Shown: positions 1 to 12,093, numbered from the stretch's first letter. The stretch: DNA of 64,000 bases from Hofstenia miamia (GCA_004352715.1 SCFE01000005.1:1408240-1472239), one strand, 5' to 3'. Notes: generated by a model from the letters alone, not told the origin. Translations and numbers: made by a program.

Positions 1-33
<33 letters not shown>
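1..33. repeat. (AT)n microsatellite
   Basis: Pure AT dinucleotide run at the window start. Similar runs lie at about 392-418, 18158-18174, 19208-19247 and 49965-49990. Confidence 0.9.
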
Positions 34-36
<3 letters not shown>

Positions 37-387
37 GAGAATTTAAGTTCTAAATGTGCCAGAATTACTTTGGAATGAAACCTTATGCAAACATTCTAAA
101 TGTATCTGTTCGAAATCTGTTAACACTACGATTTGAGAATATCACCATCACTGTGAGTGTTTAAAACTTTAGCAAATTGATCAATTTTTCTCATAAAATT
201 CATTTTCAAAATCCCGCTGGAATTGATTGAACTAGAGTGGCCTTCAAAAAATTGTTTTGTTATTTTTTCTGTGAAAAACACACTGTGTAGCAAACATATT
301 TACATGAGCAAAATATGAGAAATTCTAAGTCACTAATATGAATGATGAATTACATAGATTGTGGCAATTACTAAGTTATAATTCTGG

Positions 388-418
<31 letters not shown>

Positions 419-587
419 CAATGAAATGTGTGTATCCTAGAAATACAAATAATAGTACTAGTACACTAAATTATTTATGTGCTAAAATTTTCGCTGCAGT
501 CATTTCTCTGGAAATTAACCATAGTTATTTTAGTGTCTGACACGCTTCAGAAACGATAAGTCATTCAAGGAAAATATTTCTACTAAC

Positions 588-763
588 CCACTAAGCTCTT
601 CCGTTTCCATATGTTTGCCACCCAACAGAGCTACGGTTGCTACATGATCGAAATATCCTTCATCATTGCTGCTGGACATAGATACGTCATCAGTTTGATA
701 TGTGTAGAGATTTCTATTTGATTCATATTCATTGGTATACCCTCTTTCTGTGTATGATGCCAT
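588..763 (-). CDS. Probable first coding exon of an unidentified gene
   Basis: On the minus strand an ATG at 763 opens 58 codons rich in Ser, Tyr, Asn and acidic residues (MASYTERGYTNEYESN at the start, GGKHMETEELSG at the end). The frame then meets a plausible donor (AGTGG|GTTAGT, boundary at 588). The balanced composition contrasts with the Lys/Ile/Phe-rich chance ORFs nearby, which suggests real coding sequence. I do not recognise the family, and there is no visible signal peptide or membrane segment. The rest of the gene would lie at lower coordinates outside the window. It points away from the anoctamin gene, so the two could be divergent neighbours. The start, donor and even the gene itself are inferred from one exon. 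Confidence 0.4.
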
Positions 764-2269
764 TGATATTATACAAATATAACATATTCTTTATTATTTG
801 CTTAACATGGAAGGAATTTGAAATTTGCTTATGTGAGGACATCTAGCGAGTTGAAATTCAGAATGTATTCAGTATTGAAATTTATTATTCGAATTGTTAA
901 TAAATGTGGTTTATTTTATAATTTTAAAGTGAAGCTCCTATCATAAATGAAAATTACCAGCTGTAAGCCCTCAGCTTGACAATGTCTGAAGAAGATTTCG
1001 GAATTATATATAATTCACAAAATGAACAGATGGCATTATCATGATGAACATTTAAAATTTCTATATGCAATATGTAGATAGTGATTTTGCAGTTCCTAAG
1101 AATATTGAAGCAATTTTGAAATATTCTCAAATTATTTTATTCACAGACCTTACTATAGAATGCTATGGCCTTATAATATTGGATGACATGCTTATATGAT
1201 GATATTGAGTATACTCGGATTTGGTATTACCCACATATTTTTTAGTTATACGTTTGTACAATCTCAACAAGTTCCATTTCTGCCTATTTTCAAACTCTAA
1301 TGTTTACCTTGGCTCAAATTAATTAAATTTAAGAATAGTGGTGCCTTTTCTAGTTTTTCCTACTATGTTTCTTCCAGAAATTGCATTCAATTTCTTAAGC
1401 AAGAAAATTTTAAACTACTTATTAAGTCAAACCGGCAGTGGGTAAATACAATAGAAAAATCAATGCAGATCAATCTATGCAATCATGTAGATATTTTCGG
1501 TATCAGTTACAAGTATATTTATGTTGTTTACAAGTATTTTTCCCATGGGTGAATATAGGGGGACTTAGGGGCTAATCTTTCCCCCTCTTACCGCCTCCAA
1601 TTTAAAGCAAATATTAGATAAATCCCTCAAATAAATGAACAACTCCGCTAAATATTCAAACAGAGTAACCTGTCAGGATATCAACTTCTTTTTAGCCCCT
1701 CCAAATCACAAAGGCTATATCCGCCATTGATACTTTCGTGATCGTAAACCTGGCTCAAACTTGAATTAATACTAAAATGATAACTTGATATATTACGCGT
1801 TAAAATTGTTTTATATGATATAATGGGATTGAGGTTTAAAAGAATTTCGAATAAAGCATTTAAAATAGTTCTAGCTCATATGTTTCTCGTCAATAGCTGG
1901 AATATTATATAAATATTTATAGTAGAGTTTCAGATAAAATTTTGCTTAAGATGACCAAACCATATATTTAGACAACATCTTTGTGCGCAAGTACAATGAA
2001 ATTGATAAATTGCCATTTAATAGTTGTAAAGCTAATGCTTCAGTTGTGCTAAAGAAAAGTTCACAATGCAAGGTAGTATTTCTATATGTATGCAATTTAA
2101 GAGTTTTCATTCACTATGCGTATAAACAGCAGTGATTAGTTACCAAGAAATTACTAGAATGTAACCTCCTAATATAGTGAAGTTAATTTTCAATCTACTA
2201 AGTGCTTTGCATTGTGACAATTATCAGAGTGCGTTTTACTTTGTAGCAAACCTGTGAAAAGCGCAGTCT
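764..2269. other. Non-coding, AT-rich; nothing recognised
   Basis: No exon-like ORF, RNA gene or structured repeat was seen. If the exon at 588-763 is real, the part next to 764 would hold its 5' UTR and promoter, but no core promoter element stands out. Confidence 0.5.
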
Positions 2270-2385
2270 TAGGCCACGGTTAGAAGAAAAGAAACAAAAT
2301 CACGTCGAAACACCAATTATCTTGGCGTTTCGACGTGATTTTGTTTCTTTTCTTGCTACCAATCACGTAGTCTAACCGTGGCCTT
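2270..2385. mobile_element. Small palindromic MITE-like hairpin
   Basis: Outer arms TAGGCCACGGTTAGA (2270-2284) and its complement (2371-2385) match over 15 bp. Inner arms at 2284-2311 and 2327-2354 are a perfect 28-bp inverted repeat ending in CACGTCGAAAC, around a 15-base loop. A 16-base stretch (2355-2370) is present only on the right side. Size and nesting fit a miniature inverted-repeat element. A related end (AGTCTGACCATAGCCTTA) appears near 54342-54359. The family is not recognised. Confidence 0.7.
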
Positions 2386-2928
2386 ACATCTTTAGTGATC
2401 ATAGAACGCTGTTCTTATGCATTTACGCCATTTCCCAACAATGCGCATAAACATGTTATTGAGAAATCTTTCTCCGAATTGTAGATAATATTATGTTGGA
2501 TTTAAGAATTTAAAAAGCTAGGGTCATTCTAAGGCACTTTTAATGATGGTTAAGCAATTTTGGTATGCACACACAAAGAAAACATTGTTTGGTTGCACAA
2601 AAACACTAATAAAATATTCAGAGAAATGCATTTACTAGAACTAAATAAACGCAATTCAGTGGTTTTAAAATAATAATAGCTACTTTAGGTGATATTGCAT
2701 GAGTGTTCATAATTTTTAACGTTGGCTCACATTGATGCAGTGTTTCAGCAATGCGTTTATTAGCAATTCGCAAATCGCACACGAATCAAGCTAAAAACGG
2801 TGATTTCTCGATGATGGAAGTTATTGATAAACAGAAAATCTAGATATGTTCTGATAGATCAATTCCAATGTTTTCCGCAACTTTTTCTTTTAATATCTGG
2901 GAAAAGGCTGTTACAATTATATATTGAG

Positions 2929-2974
<46 letters not shown>

Positions 2975-3351
2975 AGTGTTTATTATTTTGGGCTTTTGTT
3001 TTGTGCAAACGAGTTTACTAAAAATCAATCAAATAGGATGAGTTGCTTAAAGTTGTCCAACATGGGAATGTCTCCCCTCTAGCTCCTTTTGCTACGTCTC
3101 TGACTCAAACGTTGATTTTGAAACCATGAGTTGCTTATTGATCAATTGTCTGTGGGTAAAATTATTCCACCAGTTTACCATTCCAAATGCAGTGTTTTAC
3201 TTTCAGAAAGCAAATATGTCTATTTCCATTTCATTCTAGACAAATTACTTTTAGTTTTAGGATATCCTCAAATTTTGACTTTCTTAACAATGGCTAAGCT
3301 AAAATATAAAGTATACCATTTCGTATAGGAGTATTTACCTATTATGTATAG
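2386..3351. other. Non-coding stretch with a (GA)n microsatellite
   Basis: It holds a (GA)n run at about 2934-2973. ORFs through it are low-complexity shadows of that run. An anoctamin 5' exon could lie here, but none could be placed. Confidence 0.5.
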
Positions 3352-3542
3352 ATGGCTTCCTGCATCCCAAACCGGGTCTGGATCAGATGCCAACGACATT
3401 ATCAGATGGAAAAAAGACTGTTGATCTTGTCATTGTGCACTCAAAGTCGGACGATAATCAGATTATTGACAAAGAATTAAGTAAGAGTGACTTGCGCGAT
3501 AAATTTAAAGAGCGAATGAAAGAAGTTGGCTTGGATTTTGAG
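3352..3542 (+). CDS. Anoctamin (TMEM16) exon A: start of cytoplasmic N-terminal domain
   Basis: Acceptor ATGTATAG|AT and donor TTTGAG|GTATAC bound the exon. The frame reads GKKTVDLVIVHSKSDD, then a charged helix (LSKSDLRDKFKERMKEVGLDFE). The V-D-x-V-I-V-H motif followed by an R/K/E-rich helix and 'GLDFE' matches the opening of the anoctamin dimerisation domain (family pattern 'VDYVLVY...LEAGLELE'). The exon enters with two bases (upstream phase 1) and leaves in phase 0. An ATG at 3387 could start translation, but the clean acceptor suggests an upstream exon that I could not place. Family call good, subtype unknown. Confidence 0.72.
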
Positions 3543-3612
3543 GTATACTTCTGTAAAATATCATTGTTTTGTTCATAATGTTAATATATTTTATAAAATG
3601 GAGTGTGTTTAG

Positions 3613-3768
3613 GAAGACGAGATTTGGGTTCTCAATTCGCTTAAAATATTCATTAAAGTTCATGGAAACTTCCTTCCCATATTAAAGCAAGCAGAAGAAA
3701 TGGAAACATACTTTCCACTGAAGAGCAATAGAAAAATTCCTAAAATGGAAGGACTTAACCAAACTGAA
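3613..3768 (+). CDS. Anoctamin exon B: cytoplasmic N-terminal domain
   Basis: Acceptor GTGTTTAG|GAA and donor CTGAA|GTATGT give 52 codons in phase 0 on both sides, continuing exon A directly. It reads EDEIWVLNSLKIFIKVHGNF, then LPILKQAEEMETYFPLKSN. In anoctamins this slot carries the 'F.KIH.PW..L..YAE.M....P' segment, and the spacing of the K-V-H, L-K-Q-A-E-E-M and P residues agrees. It is a soluble segment with no membrane helix. Confidence 0.72.
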
Positions 3769-5232
3769 GTATGTTTTCTTAACTAATGCAAATCTATTAG
3801 AGATTTAAATAAGCAAACAACTTGAATTATGATTTTTATCAAGAATCTATTTTTAAATCTAATAGTAGAAGATAATTAATTAATTCTACGAGATTTCATT
3901 ATAATAACATTCTAAGAGAATGTAAGGTATGGATCCCTAATTTTATGGCCTAAAATCATTATTGAATTCGGCCTAAGTTCGCATTGTCTAACATGATACT
4001 TCATTAATAGCATTCAAACTGTTTTTATGAACAACAATATAGAATGTGACAAAAAAATATGCTCCTTCTTATATTCTCCCTTATGTCAGTTATGAACACT
4101 CGCATAATATAATTCGAGTGATAACCACTTAAAAATATATTTTAAGTCAATTAAAATCTAAATTTTAATTTTATTTATTTATTTAAATTGTAGATTAAAT
4201 CATAGCTTTTTATCGAGGTCACAAAATTATGTATTTATCACTATCAATAGGGTCAAATTCTCCTGGAGCAATATCCTCACTTATGATCACATAAAGAAAC
4301 AATATAAAACTCAATTTAAGTTTTAATTGATTAAAGAAATAGAACGCTATTTTAGTTACAAATATCAATGAATCTATTTCCCAACAACATTTGTGTAAAA
4401 CACGTTATATGTTACATGGGATGACTCTGGAGAGATTTTCTATATAGGAATAACTTGAATTTGACTTAGATTAATTTGAAAATTACATATATTAATTTGA
4501 ACTTGGGTTAGATTAATTTGGTTGTTGTTTTTATATGAATTTCAGTATTGAAAGTTTTAGGTGAAATGTATTCAAAACAACATCCCAGATTATTTTCATA
4601 CTCAATCTTATAACTGAGGTTATAAGTGCCGAATAAAAAGTACATATTCAAACACTAAAGGATATTTAGCAATAAGGTCTCAAATTTTTCATGGTTACTG
4701 GAATAAACACGGTTTCGAAATTTGACAAAAAAATAAAAATGCAAAAAATTAATCTAAAAAATACATTTCTGCTTATCTAAATACATTAATTTTCTCCAAA
4801 GTATATCTAGTTGCAAGAAATAGCATTCAGAAAAATTTAATGTACAGAAAAACGGATGAAATGAACATTTACAAACAGAAAAATGAATTATCTATAAATA
4901 CATGACTTAAGTTTATACAAATTTTTTGTTGTTTGCTAAGCCTCGCAGTGAAATACAGGTCATCAAATTCCATGTTGCGATTTTATGCTTTTTGACCATG
5001 TAAGGTAATTTTGTTTTCAAGGAGGTCATGAGCATAGTCCACACGTTTTCCATTGGTTTGATATCTTGAAAATTAAATGTCCACTACAGAATTTGAATGT
5101 CGTGCTCAGACATGAAATTTTTTGTTTCATGGGAAGTAAAAGGGGTTGCGTGTTGCGCCATCTTGCTCCAATATGCATCCATTGGGGTACAAAGCTTTTG
5201 AATATGGAACAAACTTCAAAATATTTTCGCAT

Positions 5233-5268
<36 letters not shown>

Positions 5269-6118
5269 NNNNNNNNNNNNNNNNNNNNNNNNNNNNNNNN
5301 NNNNNNNNNNNNNNNNNNNNNNNNNNNNNNNNNNNNNNNNNNNNNNNNNNNNNNNNNNNNNNNNNNNNNNNNNNNNNNNNNNNNNNNNNNNNNNNNNNNN
5401 NNNNNNNNNNNNNNNNNNNNNNNNNNNNNNNNNNNNNNNNNNNNNNNNNNNNNNNNNNNNNNNNNNNNNNNNNNNNNNNNNNNNNNNNNNNNNNNNNNNN
5501 NNNNNNNNNNNNNNNNNNNNNNNNNNNNNNNNNNNNNNNNNNNNNNNNNNNNNNNNNNNNNNNNNNNNNNNNNNNNNNNNNNNNNNNNNNNNNNNNNNNN
5601 NNNNNNNNNNNNNNNNNNNNNNNNNNNNNNNNNNNNNNNNNNNNNNNNNNNNNNNNNNNNNNNNNNNNNNNNNNNNNNNNNNNNNNNNNNNNNNNNNNNN
5701 NNNNNNNNNNNNNNNNNNNNNNNNNNNNNNNNNNNNNNNNNNNNNNNNNNNNNNNNNNNNNNNNNNNNNNNNNNNNNNNNNNNNNNNNNNNNNNNNNNNN
5801 NNNNNNNNNNNNNNNNNNNNNNNNNNNNNNNNNNNNNNNNNNNNNNNNNNNNNNNNNNNNNNNNNNNNNNNNNNNNNNNNNNNNNNNNNNNNNNNNNNNN
5901 NNNNNNNNNNNNNNNNNNNNNNNNNNNNNNNNNNNNNNNNNNNNNNNNNNNNNNNNNNNNNNNNNNNNNNNNNNNNNNNNNNNNNNNNNNNNNNNNNNNN
6001 NNNNNNNNNNNNNNNNNNNNNNNNNNNNNNNNNNNNNNNNNNNNNNNNNNNNNNNNNNNNNNNNNNNNNNNNNNNNNNNNNNNNNNNNNNNNNNNNNNNN
6101 NNNNNNNNNNNNNNNNNN
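5269..6118. other. Assembly gap, 850 N
   Basis: A run of N entered from an (AT)n tract (5229-5268). Long ORFs that cross it on either strand are meaningless. Confidence 0.99.
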
Positions 6119-6756
6119 TTTTAAAATATCTACAAGGCGCTGGATACAAAAAAATGTAATAACTCCTCATACTGCTTGCACATATTCATCCCTCTAAAAA
6201 CTATCTAAATTAATGAAATCACATTAAAAATACGATTGTTATTGAGCTATCGCGGCCTACAGAAGGGTATGTAACCTGCGTGGATGCGTATTTTCATTGG
6301 AGAGCAGATTATCACTGTGCATGAATGATGAAATAATAATGATGCTGTTTACTTTGAAATTAAACAGAACATCATAATTGCCTGCACTGTTTAAACAATA
6401 CTTGAGTTCGCAAAGCTACCCTGTGATAGACTTCCCAATCTAATAACTATTTTATGTTCAAATGTTTTTGTTTACTACAAAGGATTCTTTTTGATGAGTT
6501 AGTTGTTTTAATTTAATACTGATAAGCAAGTATACAAAAGAAATGCCTACATGGTGATATGTGTTTATTTTCACATAAAAATGTACAAATCATGATTATT
6601 AATTCTATAAACCTAGCTAATTTTAAATTTTACAGTCCAAAATGAATTCTGAAAACGATTGAAATTATAGCTTAAAATTGTTTATTTATCTTTGAAGGTG
6701 ATAATTACTAGAAAGTTGGAGAATTATTTCTCCGACAAAAAAGTTGGTCGGAGCAC

Positions 6757-7010
6757 CCTGCTACACGAACAACTTTTGTCATTTAATTACTTCACGACTA
6801 AATTTAGCGGAAGGGGTGCTACACGAACAATTTTTATTGTCCAATTTTCGTTGGACCGAACGGACAACTTTTGTCGCCAACTTTAGTTGGACCGAACGAA
6901 CAACTTTAATCTAGATAATTACTCCCGATTTTAGTCGTGGAAGAGGGGTGCTACACAAACGATTTTCGTTGCCAACAAAAATTGGCGACAAAAATTGTTC
7001 GTGTAGCCTG
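6757..7010. mobile_element. MITE-like element with internal copies of its terminal repeat
   Basis: The left end (6757-6780) and the reverse complement of the right end (6987-7010) match at about 20 of 24 positions and share GCTACACGAACAA followed by TTTTGTC. Further copies of GCTACACRAAC lie inside at 6818 and 6949, and TTGGACCGAAC occurs twice (near 6851 and 6888). It has no coding capacity. It looks like a short non-autonomous DNA element built from subterminal repeats. The target-site duplication was not resolved. Confidence 0.65.
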
Positions 7011-7928
7011 GTTTCGGAATAATATGCTGTTAAGAATGATGCCTGCAGATTTATATACAAAATTTTCGATTTGGGTGATAAGAACTGGAAAAAAAGGCGG
7101 GTAAACTAAAACTGCTGGTACTAATTTATTGGCATTGGCACAATTGCAGTAATATACACGTATCAATGAAACGCTGTTTTTAAATGCCCAAATAACTTTG
7201 AAAAAGTATTAGCGAAAAACTCTCTTCGCTTACAGTTTAAGATACCAAGTGGCGACACTAATTCAAAAATGCCCATTTTGAAAACGGTATTGACAAATGT
7301 AGAAATTTCTTGTGATGGCATTGCATATGTATTAAAAATATGCGACTAAGTTTTGCGTTACAACTAATCATGATCGGGTTTTGACTAAGTTGGGTGTGGC
7401 TACAATTAGCAAGAAAAAGGAAGCTTTGTGCTGATAGAATGTTGCCAGCAAATAATGTATGTATTGTTATTTAAGGTATTAAAGTATGACATCAAATGAG
7501 TTGAGGCAATGACTCACCTCTATCTCCAAATACGAGCACCGAATTAGATAATGTCAGAACTAATAATGATTAATGTTTTATTTACAGATTTTAATAAGGA
7601 TTTCTGGAAATAAATTTATTTTAAAATATATTAATATGATTGGAGAGACAAGCTTTGCCTTTCTCTGCTTTTAGATTTATTCCATATGTTGTAAAAGGAG
7701 ATAATATATTGACAATAATTAGATTGTTTTCTTAACATGAAAGTTTGTTATTTCGTTATCTTATTGACTGAAATAATAGGAAATTTAAATTTTGAAAAAA
7801 ACTTTTGGCCAGTTGTCAGCGACTTATTAAAATACTGAAATACTTATTGAATGTAGGGATATTCGTCTTCATATCTATGTGGATGATCATGATCATAGAC
7901 AGAATACCCAAAATAGAGAATGTGTAAA

Positions 7929-7976
<48 letters not shown>
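7929..7976. repeat. (ATT)n microsatellite
   Basis: Pure trinucleotide run. The same unit forms the 3' tail of LINE copies in this window, so it could be a remnant tail, but no LINE sequence is recognisable beside it. Confidence 0.85.
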
Positions 7977-7977
<1 letters not shown>

Positions 7978-8363
7978 TTTCATGCATGCTCACAGCTTGA
8001 CGTTAGCGTAAGTCTTAGCTGAGAAAAACTCACGTTTCCAGGAAGTCTGAAAGCTTTCATTGGACTCTAACTGTTCCTAATAATACTGCCATGTGTACTA
8101 CCGACTCTTTCTACCATTCTAATCCTAGCTCCTCCAAGAACATTCTATGCATATTGCTTAGTGCTTATAATTAGAAATGCTATTGCTTCAACTACTTTAA
8201 TCTTTCTATTTCCACTATCGATATTGATAGCATTCCTCTCTAAGTTGTACGTTGCATCTATGATGCTAAGTTATCTTTGTGAAATAGCTCACACCTAATG
8301 CTATAATACATTCCAATGCAATTTTCCTATAATTTCAAAATAACCAATAACAGTGTTATTTAG

Positions 8364-8579
8364 CCTAAAAATTTCTACACAATTTTGAAATTTTGGAGAG
8401 AAGATGATGACAAGAACTGGATAAGTGCACAGCTCCAAACTTCCAAGCTCGCAGCTTTTGAAAATCATGATGATGAAATGAAGATGATTCCTCAAATTGT
8501 ACGAACAAGACTTTTAGTTAAAATTCTAGACAACATCGACATAAGGGATGAAGATGAAAGAAATGAAGACATACTACAA
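8364..8579 (+). CDS. Anoctamin exon C: end of cytoplasmic N-terminal domain
   Basis: Acceptor TTATTTAG|CCT and donor CTACAA|GTACGG enclose 72 codons, phase 0 on both sides. It reads PKNFYTILKFWREDDDKNWI, an acidic linker, then IPQIVRTRLLVKILDNIDI. The last part corresponds to the conserved anoctamin 'F....RSRIVYEIL' segment just before the N-terminal domain meets the first membrane helix region. It joins in frame to the exon at 9695. Confidence 0.7.
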
Positions 8580-9694
8580 GTACGGGGACTCAATTGGTGC
8601 ATTCATAAAAAAGTTTGTTTTCGTTTTGTTGCATAGGTATATTTAACTTCAAAGTCTTTCTGTCTTGAATTTATTTCATCAGCTTTATTATTATTCTTGT
8701 TAGCCGAAAAAACTGACATAATCATAAACGTAAAACATCATACGCAATTATATAAAAATCAAATTTATATTTGAATAAATGAAATTTGCACTATATTGGA
8801 GAAATGGTAGTTTGTCATTGTGAAATAGTTCCGTTTTAGTAAAAGCAGTTTTCCACAGGAACATGTGTCACATATAATGGAAGGAGGTTTCATACTAAAA
8901 ATTATACCATCGTCATTTTTGCTCTAACATACTCTATCGCTCTTCCTTACTAAAAAATTAGATTAGTAAATAATTCAATGTGCAATTTTTTGTAGACTAG
9001 GGGAAACTCAAAATTTTGTCCAAAATACTAGTGACTAATTCCACATAATCAACTGCACTCAAAAGATAACTTTTGTAAAATACAGTACTTTGCCATTTTT
9101 TCACTATTTTCTTTGATGGAGTTGGTTCACTTTAGTCGAAAATGTAAATTGTGTAAAAAATACATAAAAATGAAGAAACATCATAACATATTTTTGGTGC
9201 TTTGCTATGGATTTTTTGATGATGCTGAAAGCCATGAAATTGTACGAGGTGTACATCTATATGCAAATATCTTATATAGTACATTGTAGCTTAGAACTCA
9301 TACATGGATTATGAAGGTAAAAGAGGTAATTACAAAATTCTACTTATTTTTAGTAAGAGCGAGACTTGTGGAGCATCTTAGAGCAAAAATCGGAGATGGT
9401 GTATTTTTTAGTCTGAAACCTCTTTCCAGCACACTATGGTTATATATCTATGAAATACTTTCTGTTATTGAAACAAAATACTTCTATGGTAGCATTAATT
9501 TAATAAGTACATGTATCTCCCGCGCACTTATAGACATAGATTAAAGATCTCCTTTTTCAAATTTATGTAAATTCAGAATAGAATTCTCAACAAAAGGTTG
9601 TTTTTATTGCTTTATGTTTCAAGTAAATTTATTTTCATTACCAAGCAAATTAGAATTGTCGAATTAAATTTTTTTATTGTTTGACCTCTTTTAG
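8580..9694 (+). other. Anoctamin intron; no feature recognised
   Basis: An open stretch near 9311-9541 was examined. It does not match the expected anoctamin sequence, and exons C and D already join in phase without it. Confidence 0.5.
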
Positions 9695-9985
9695 GTGTTT
9701 GATGACTTTCTTCCTTTAAATTCTCTTTCCGAACTTGATGCTAGAGAGAAATTCCACCCATCAGAGTTCTCACAACCCCCAGACTTTAAAGATGAAAGGA
9801 AGGTATTGGATGAAACTTGGAGAAACAAATTCTTCAAGCTTCTTCCCTTGATGAGGATTAGAAACTACTTTGGAGAGGAGATTGCATTGTATTTTGCATG
9901 GGTTGAGTCATTGATTCTATCACTGCTTATTCCAATGCTCGTAGGGATAATTGTTTTTCTGTTTGGACTAAGTCAATCTATTCAG
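9695..9985 (+). CDS. Anoctamin exon D: pre-TM1 segment and first membrane helix
   Basis: Acceptor CTCTTTTAG|GTG and donor ATTCAG|GTACAT enclose 97 codons, phase 0. The order matches anoctamins: VFDDFLPLN (family 'AAYPLHD'), a hydrophilic linker, DERKVLDETWRNKFFK (family 'ERKLLYEEWA'), then RNYFGEEIALYFAW, the anoctamin signature 'RKYFGEKIGLYFAWLG'. A hydrophobic TM1 follows (LILSLLIPMLVGIIVFLFGL). This is the most diagnostic exon of the gene. The product would be a multi-pass membrane protein: known members are calcium-activated chloride channels or phospholipid scramblases, and the sequence here does not decide which. Confidence 0.88.
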
Positions 9986-10999
9986 GTACATAAACATATT
10001 TTTTTCTATTCGGATTGCTTAAGTTGTTGTTTACTAGTTAAGCTTTAAGTATTTTATTTACGTTCACTCGTTTTTTCAACACTGTCTCAAATAATGGAAA
10101 CAATTTACCCTATTAATTATATTATCTTTCACAACATTTCACTTTGGCAATATTTCAGCAAAGTTTAGTGTTCTCTATTCTTGATATCTTTAATGTATCT
10201 CAATGAGTACAATTTACAACAAACTTCATAGAAGAAAAAGGAAAATGAACAAACGATAAGTCTTTATTGCACTGGTCGCAAGTGCCGGAGATAGCACATG
10301 AGTTTGTCTTTAACATGATAAATTTTGCTCTCAAATTTTTTACATCGCTCTTGCTATTATTTGACAAGCATATTTTAAAATAACATCATAAAAAGGTGTA
10401 TTCAATGAAAGAGTAAGAAAAATCTGCATAAACAAATTAAGAAATAGAACTACAAATTTGCCTGTCATAATAAAGGCTCGTTTTGTTTTCGTTGTGTATC
10501 TACTGCAGTTTTCAAGCTCGGCTTGGTACGTTAGAAACTCAGCTTGTTGACAGGTGTGGTAGTAATAATTGTAGTAATACCTGTATCAAATACATGTGTG
10601 TATCAATGGATGAGTGACTCTATGATATTAAAGAAGACAAGGTCTTCACTTGAAAAAGAACGAAGATGCCTTTTTCCATGCAAATATTTACAAAATACTG
10701 CAGAAAATTGTTACAACTTTCAAATTTTGTTGTAAACCGCATGCTATAAGTGAAAGAATTTGTGTAGATTGAACACAATTTTTTAAAATTTATTTTATAT
10801 TAAATAATATGGAATTTATAATTTGGGGTAACTTTGTTTTGAGAAGCGGACCGAATTGGAGCACCTCCAGTTGTGAAGTTACCATATTCTATCGTTTATA
10901 TTATTATGAATCTATTCATTTGAATTCCTTTAAAATGTCTATGTTAAAAGAAATTACCTGCAAGATGTATGTCTTATTCAGATTTCTTATTTATTTTAG
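9986..10999 (+). other. Anoctamin intron; no feature recognised
   Basis: AT-rich with no repeat element recognised. The cysteine-rich loop exon expected after TM1 in many anoctamins was not seen. Exon D joins exon E directly in phase 0. Confidence 0.5.
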
Positions 11000-11236
11000 G
11001 AGATATTTAAGAAAACGTCTACGAATACAACGACACTTTCAATAGAAACCCCCTTGAAAACACTCGATGTGATTAATGCAGCTGTGGACAACGTTGCAAC
11101 ACCGTTTTTCGCTTTGGTTATTTGTGTCTGGGGAACTCTTTTTCTAGAATTTTGGAAACGAAGAAACGCTGGACTTGCTTTTGATTGGGATGTCTCAGAT
11201 TATGATCAGATAGCACCCAATCGTCCACAATTTGAG
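11000..11236 (+). CDS. Anoctamin exon E: TM2 and W-D-V motif
   Basis: Acceptor TTATTTTAG|GAG and donor TTTGAG|GTGAAA enclose 79 codons, phase 0. After a short Thr-rich extracellular stretch (possible N-glycosylation at NTT) come VATPFFALVICVWGTLFLEF and WKRRNAGLAFDWDVSDYD. These correspond closely to the anoctamin pattern 'AT.FFA.FM..W...FLE.WKR....L...WD..D'. The glycosylated, cysteine-rich loop between TM1 and TM2 is much shorter than in vertebrate ANO1-type proteins: only about 18 residues precede the TM2 region. Confidence 0.87.
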
Positions 11237-11521
11237 GTGAAATTATTATTTTTATATTTTTGAAGATTGAAATAATTCTTATTATTTTGGAATAGAGGCC
11301 TCCCCTTCCCTCTTTGTTAAATTTTATACAGTGACATACCATAAAAATCCACTACAAGTTTCCCCAATTGATACAAATTTGCTGAAATTGGTATTGGACA
11401 CTTTTACATTTGTTGACTTTCATTCACTATACATGTAGTCCTCCGATAATATTCAATGTTTGACTGACACAAATGCGTACAATGAAGTCCCACTCCTTTC
11501 CATCAACTTGAAAATATTTAG

Positions 11522-11838
11522 GGAACAAAAATGGGATTTGACCCAATTACTGAGCAAGTGATCAAGTTGTTTCCCTTTCGTAGGCAAATTCCACGATTTG
11601 TATTGTCCTTCGTGATGTGCGCGTTTATGGTGATACTGGTTCTTATAGCAACAACTGGAGTTATTCTCTACAGAGCTTTCTTCGCTTTCAGATATGCAAA
11701 CGATGCCGTCGGCCGCCTCTTTGCTTCCACTATTGCCGCTTCACTTCTTAACGCCTCTGCGATTTTTATATTGGAGAAAATTTACAATGTCATCGCTTAT
11801 AAACTAACAGATTTCGAAAATCATAGAACACAGATAGA
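11522..11838 (+). CDS. Anoctamin exon F: TM3 and TM4
   Basis: Acceptor ATATTTAG|GGA and donor ATAGA|GTAAGT. The exon starts in phase 0 and ends two bases into a codon completed by the next exon. It reads GFDPITEQVIKLFPFRRQIPRF, long hydrophobic TM3, a loop with RLFAST, then LLNASAIFILEKIYNVIAYK and LTDFENHRTQIE. 'IYN.IA..LTD.ENHRTQ.EY' is a hallmark anoctamin segment and is strikingly well kept. Confidence is very high for family and frame. Confidence 0.92.
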
Positions 11839-11856
11839 GTAAGTGACTCATCCCAC

Positions 11857-11931
11857 TACCTAGTCTTTGCACTAATATACAAGATGTTAGATTGCAAAAA
11901 TAATTTTTTCAATAAAAATGTAAGCTTTTGC

Positions 11932-11969
<38 letters not shown>

Positions 11970-12057
11970 GTCCCAAAAAATNTACCTAGTCTTTGCACTA
12001 ATATACAAGATGTTAGATTGCAAAAATAATTTTTTCAATAAAAATGTAAGCTTTTGC

Positions 12058-12093
<36 letters not shown>

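Larger units (their letters stand above)
3769..8363 (+). other. Anoctamin intron with 850-base gap and MITE
   Basis: This runs from the exon B donor to the exon C acceptor. It contains the N gap 5269-6118, a MITE at 6757-7010 and an (ATT)n run at 7929-7976. Another small exon may be hidden in the gap. No other coding signal was recognised. Confidence 0.5.

Noticed and set aside
2824-3028. Arg/Glu-repeat and Ser/Leu-repeat ORFs
   Set aside because: Both are translations of the (GA)n microsatellite.
5066-6170. Long ORFs of 300+ codons on both strands
   Set aside because: They are translations of the N gap and (AT)n runs.
9311-9544. Open stretch VKEVITKFYLFLVRARLVEH as an anoctamin exon
   Set aside because: No similarity to the expected segment, and exons C and D join in phase without it.
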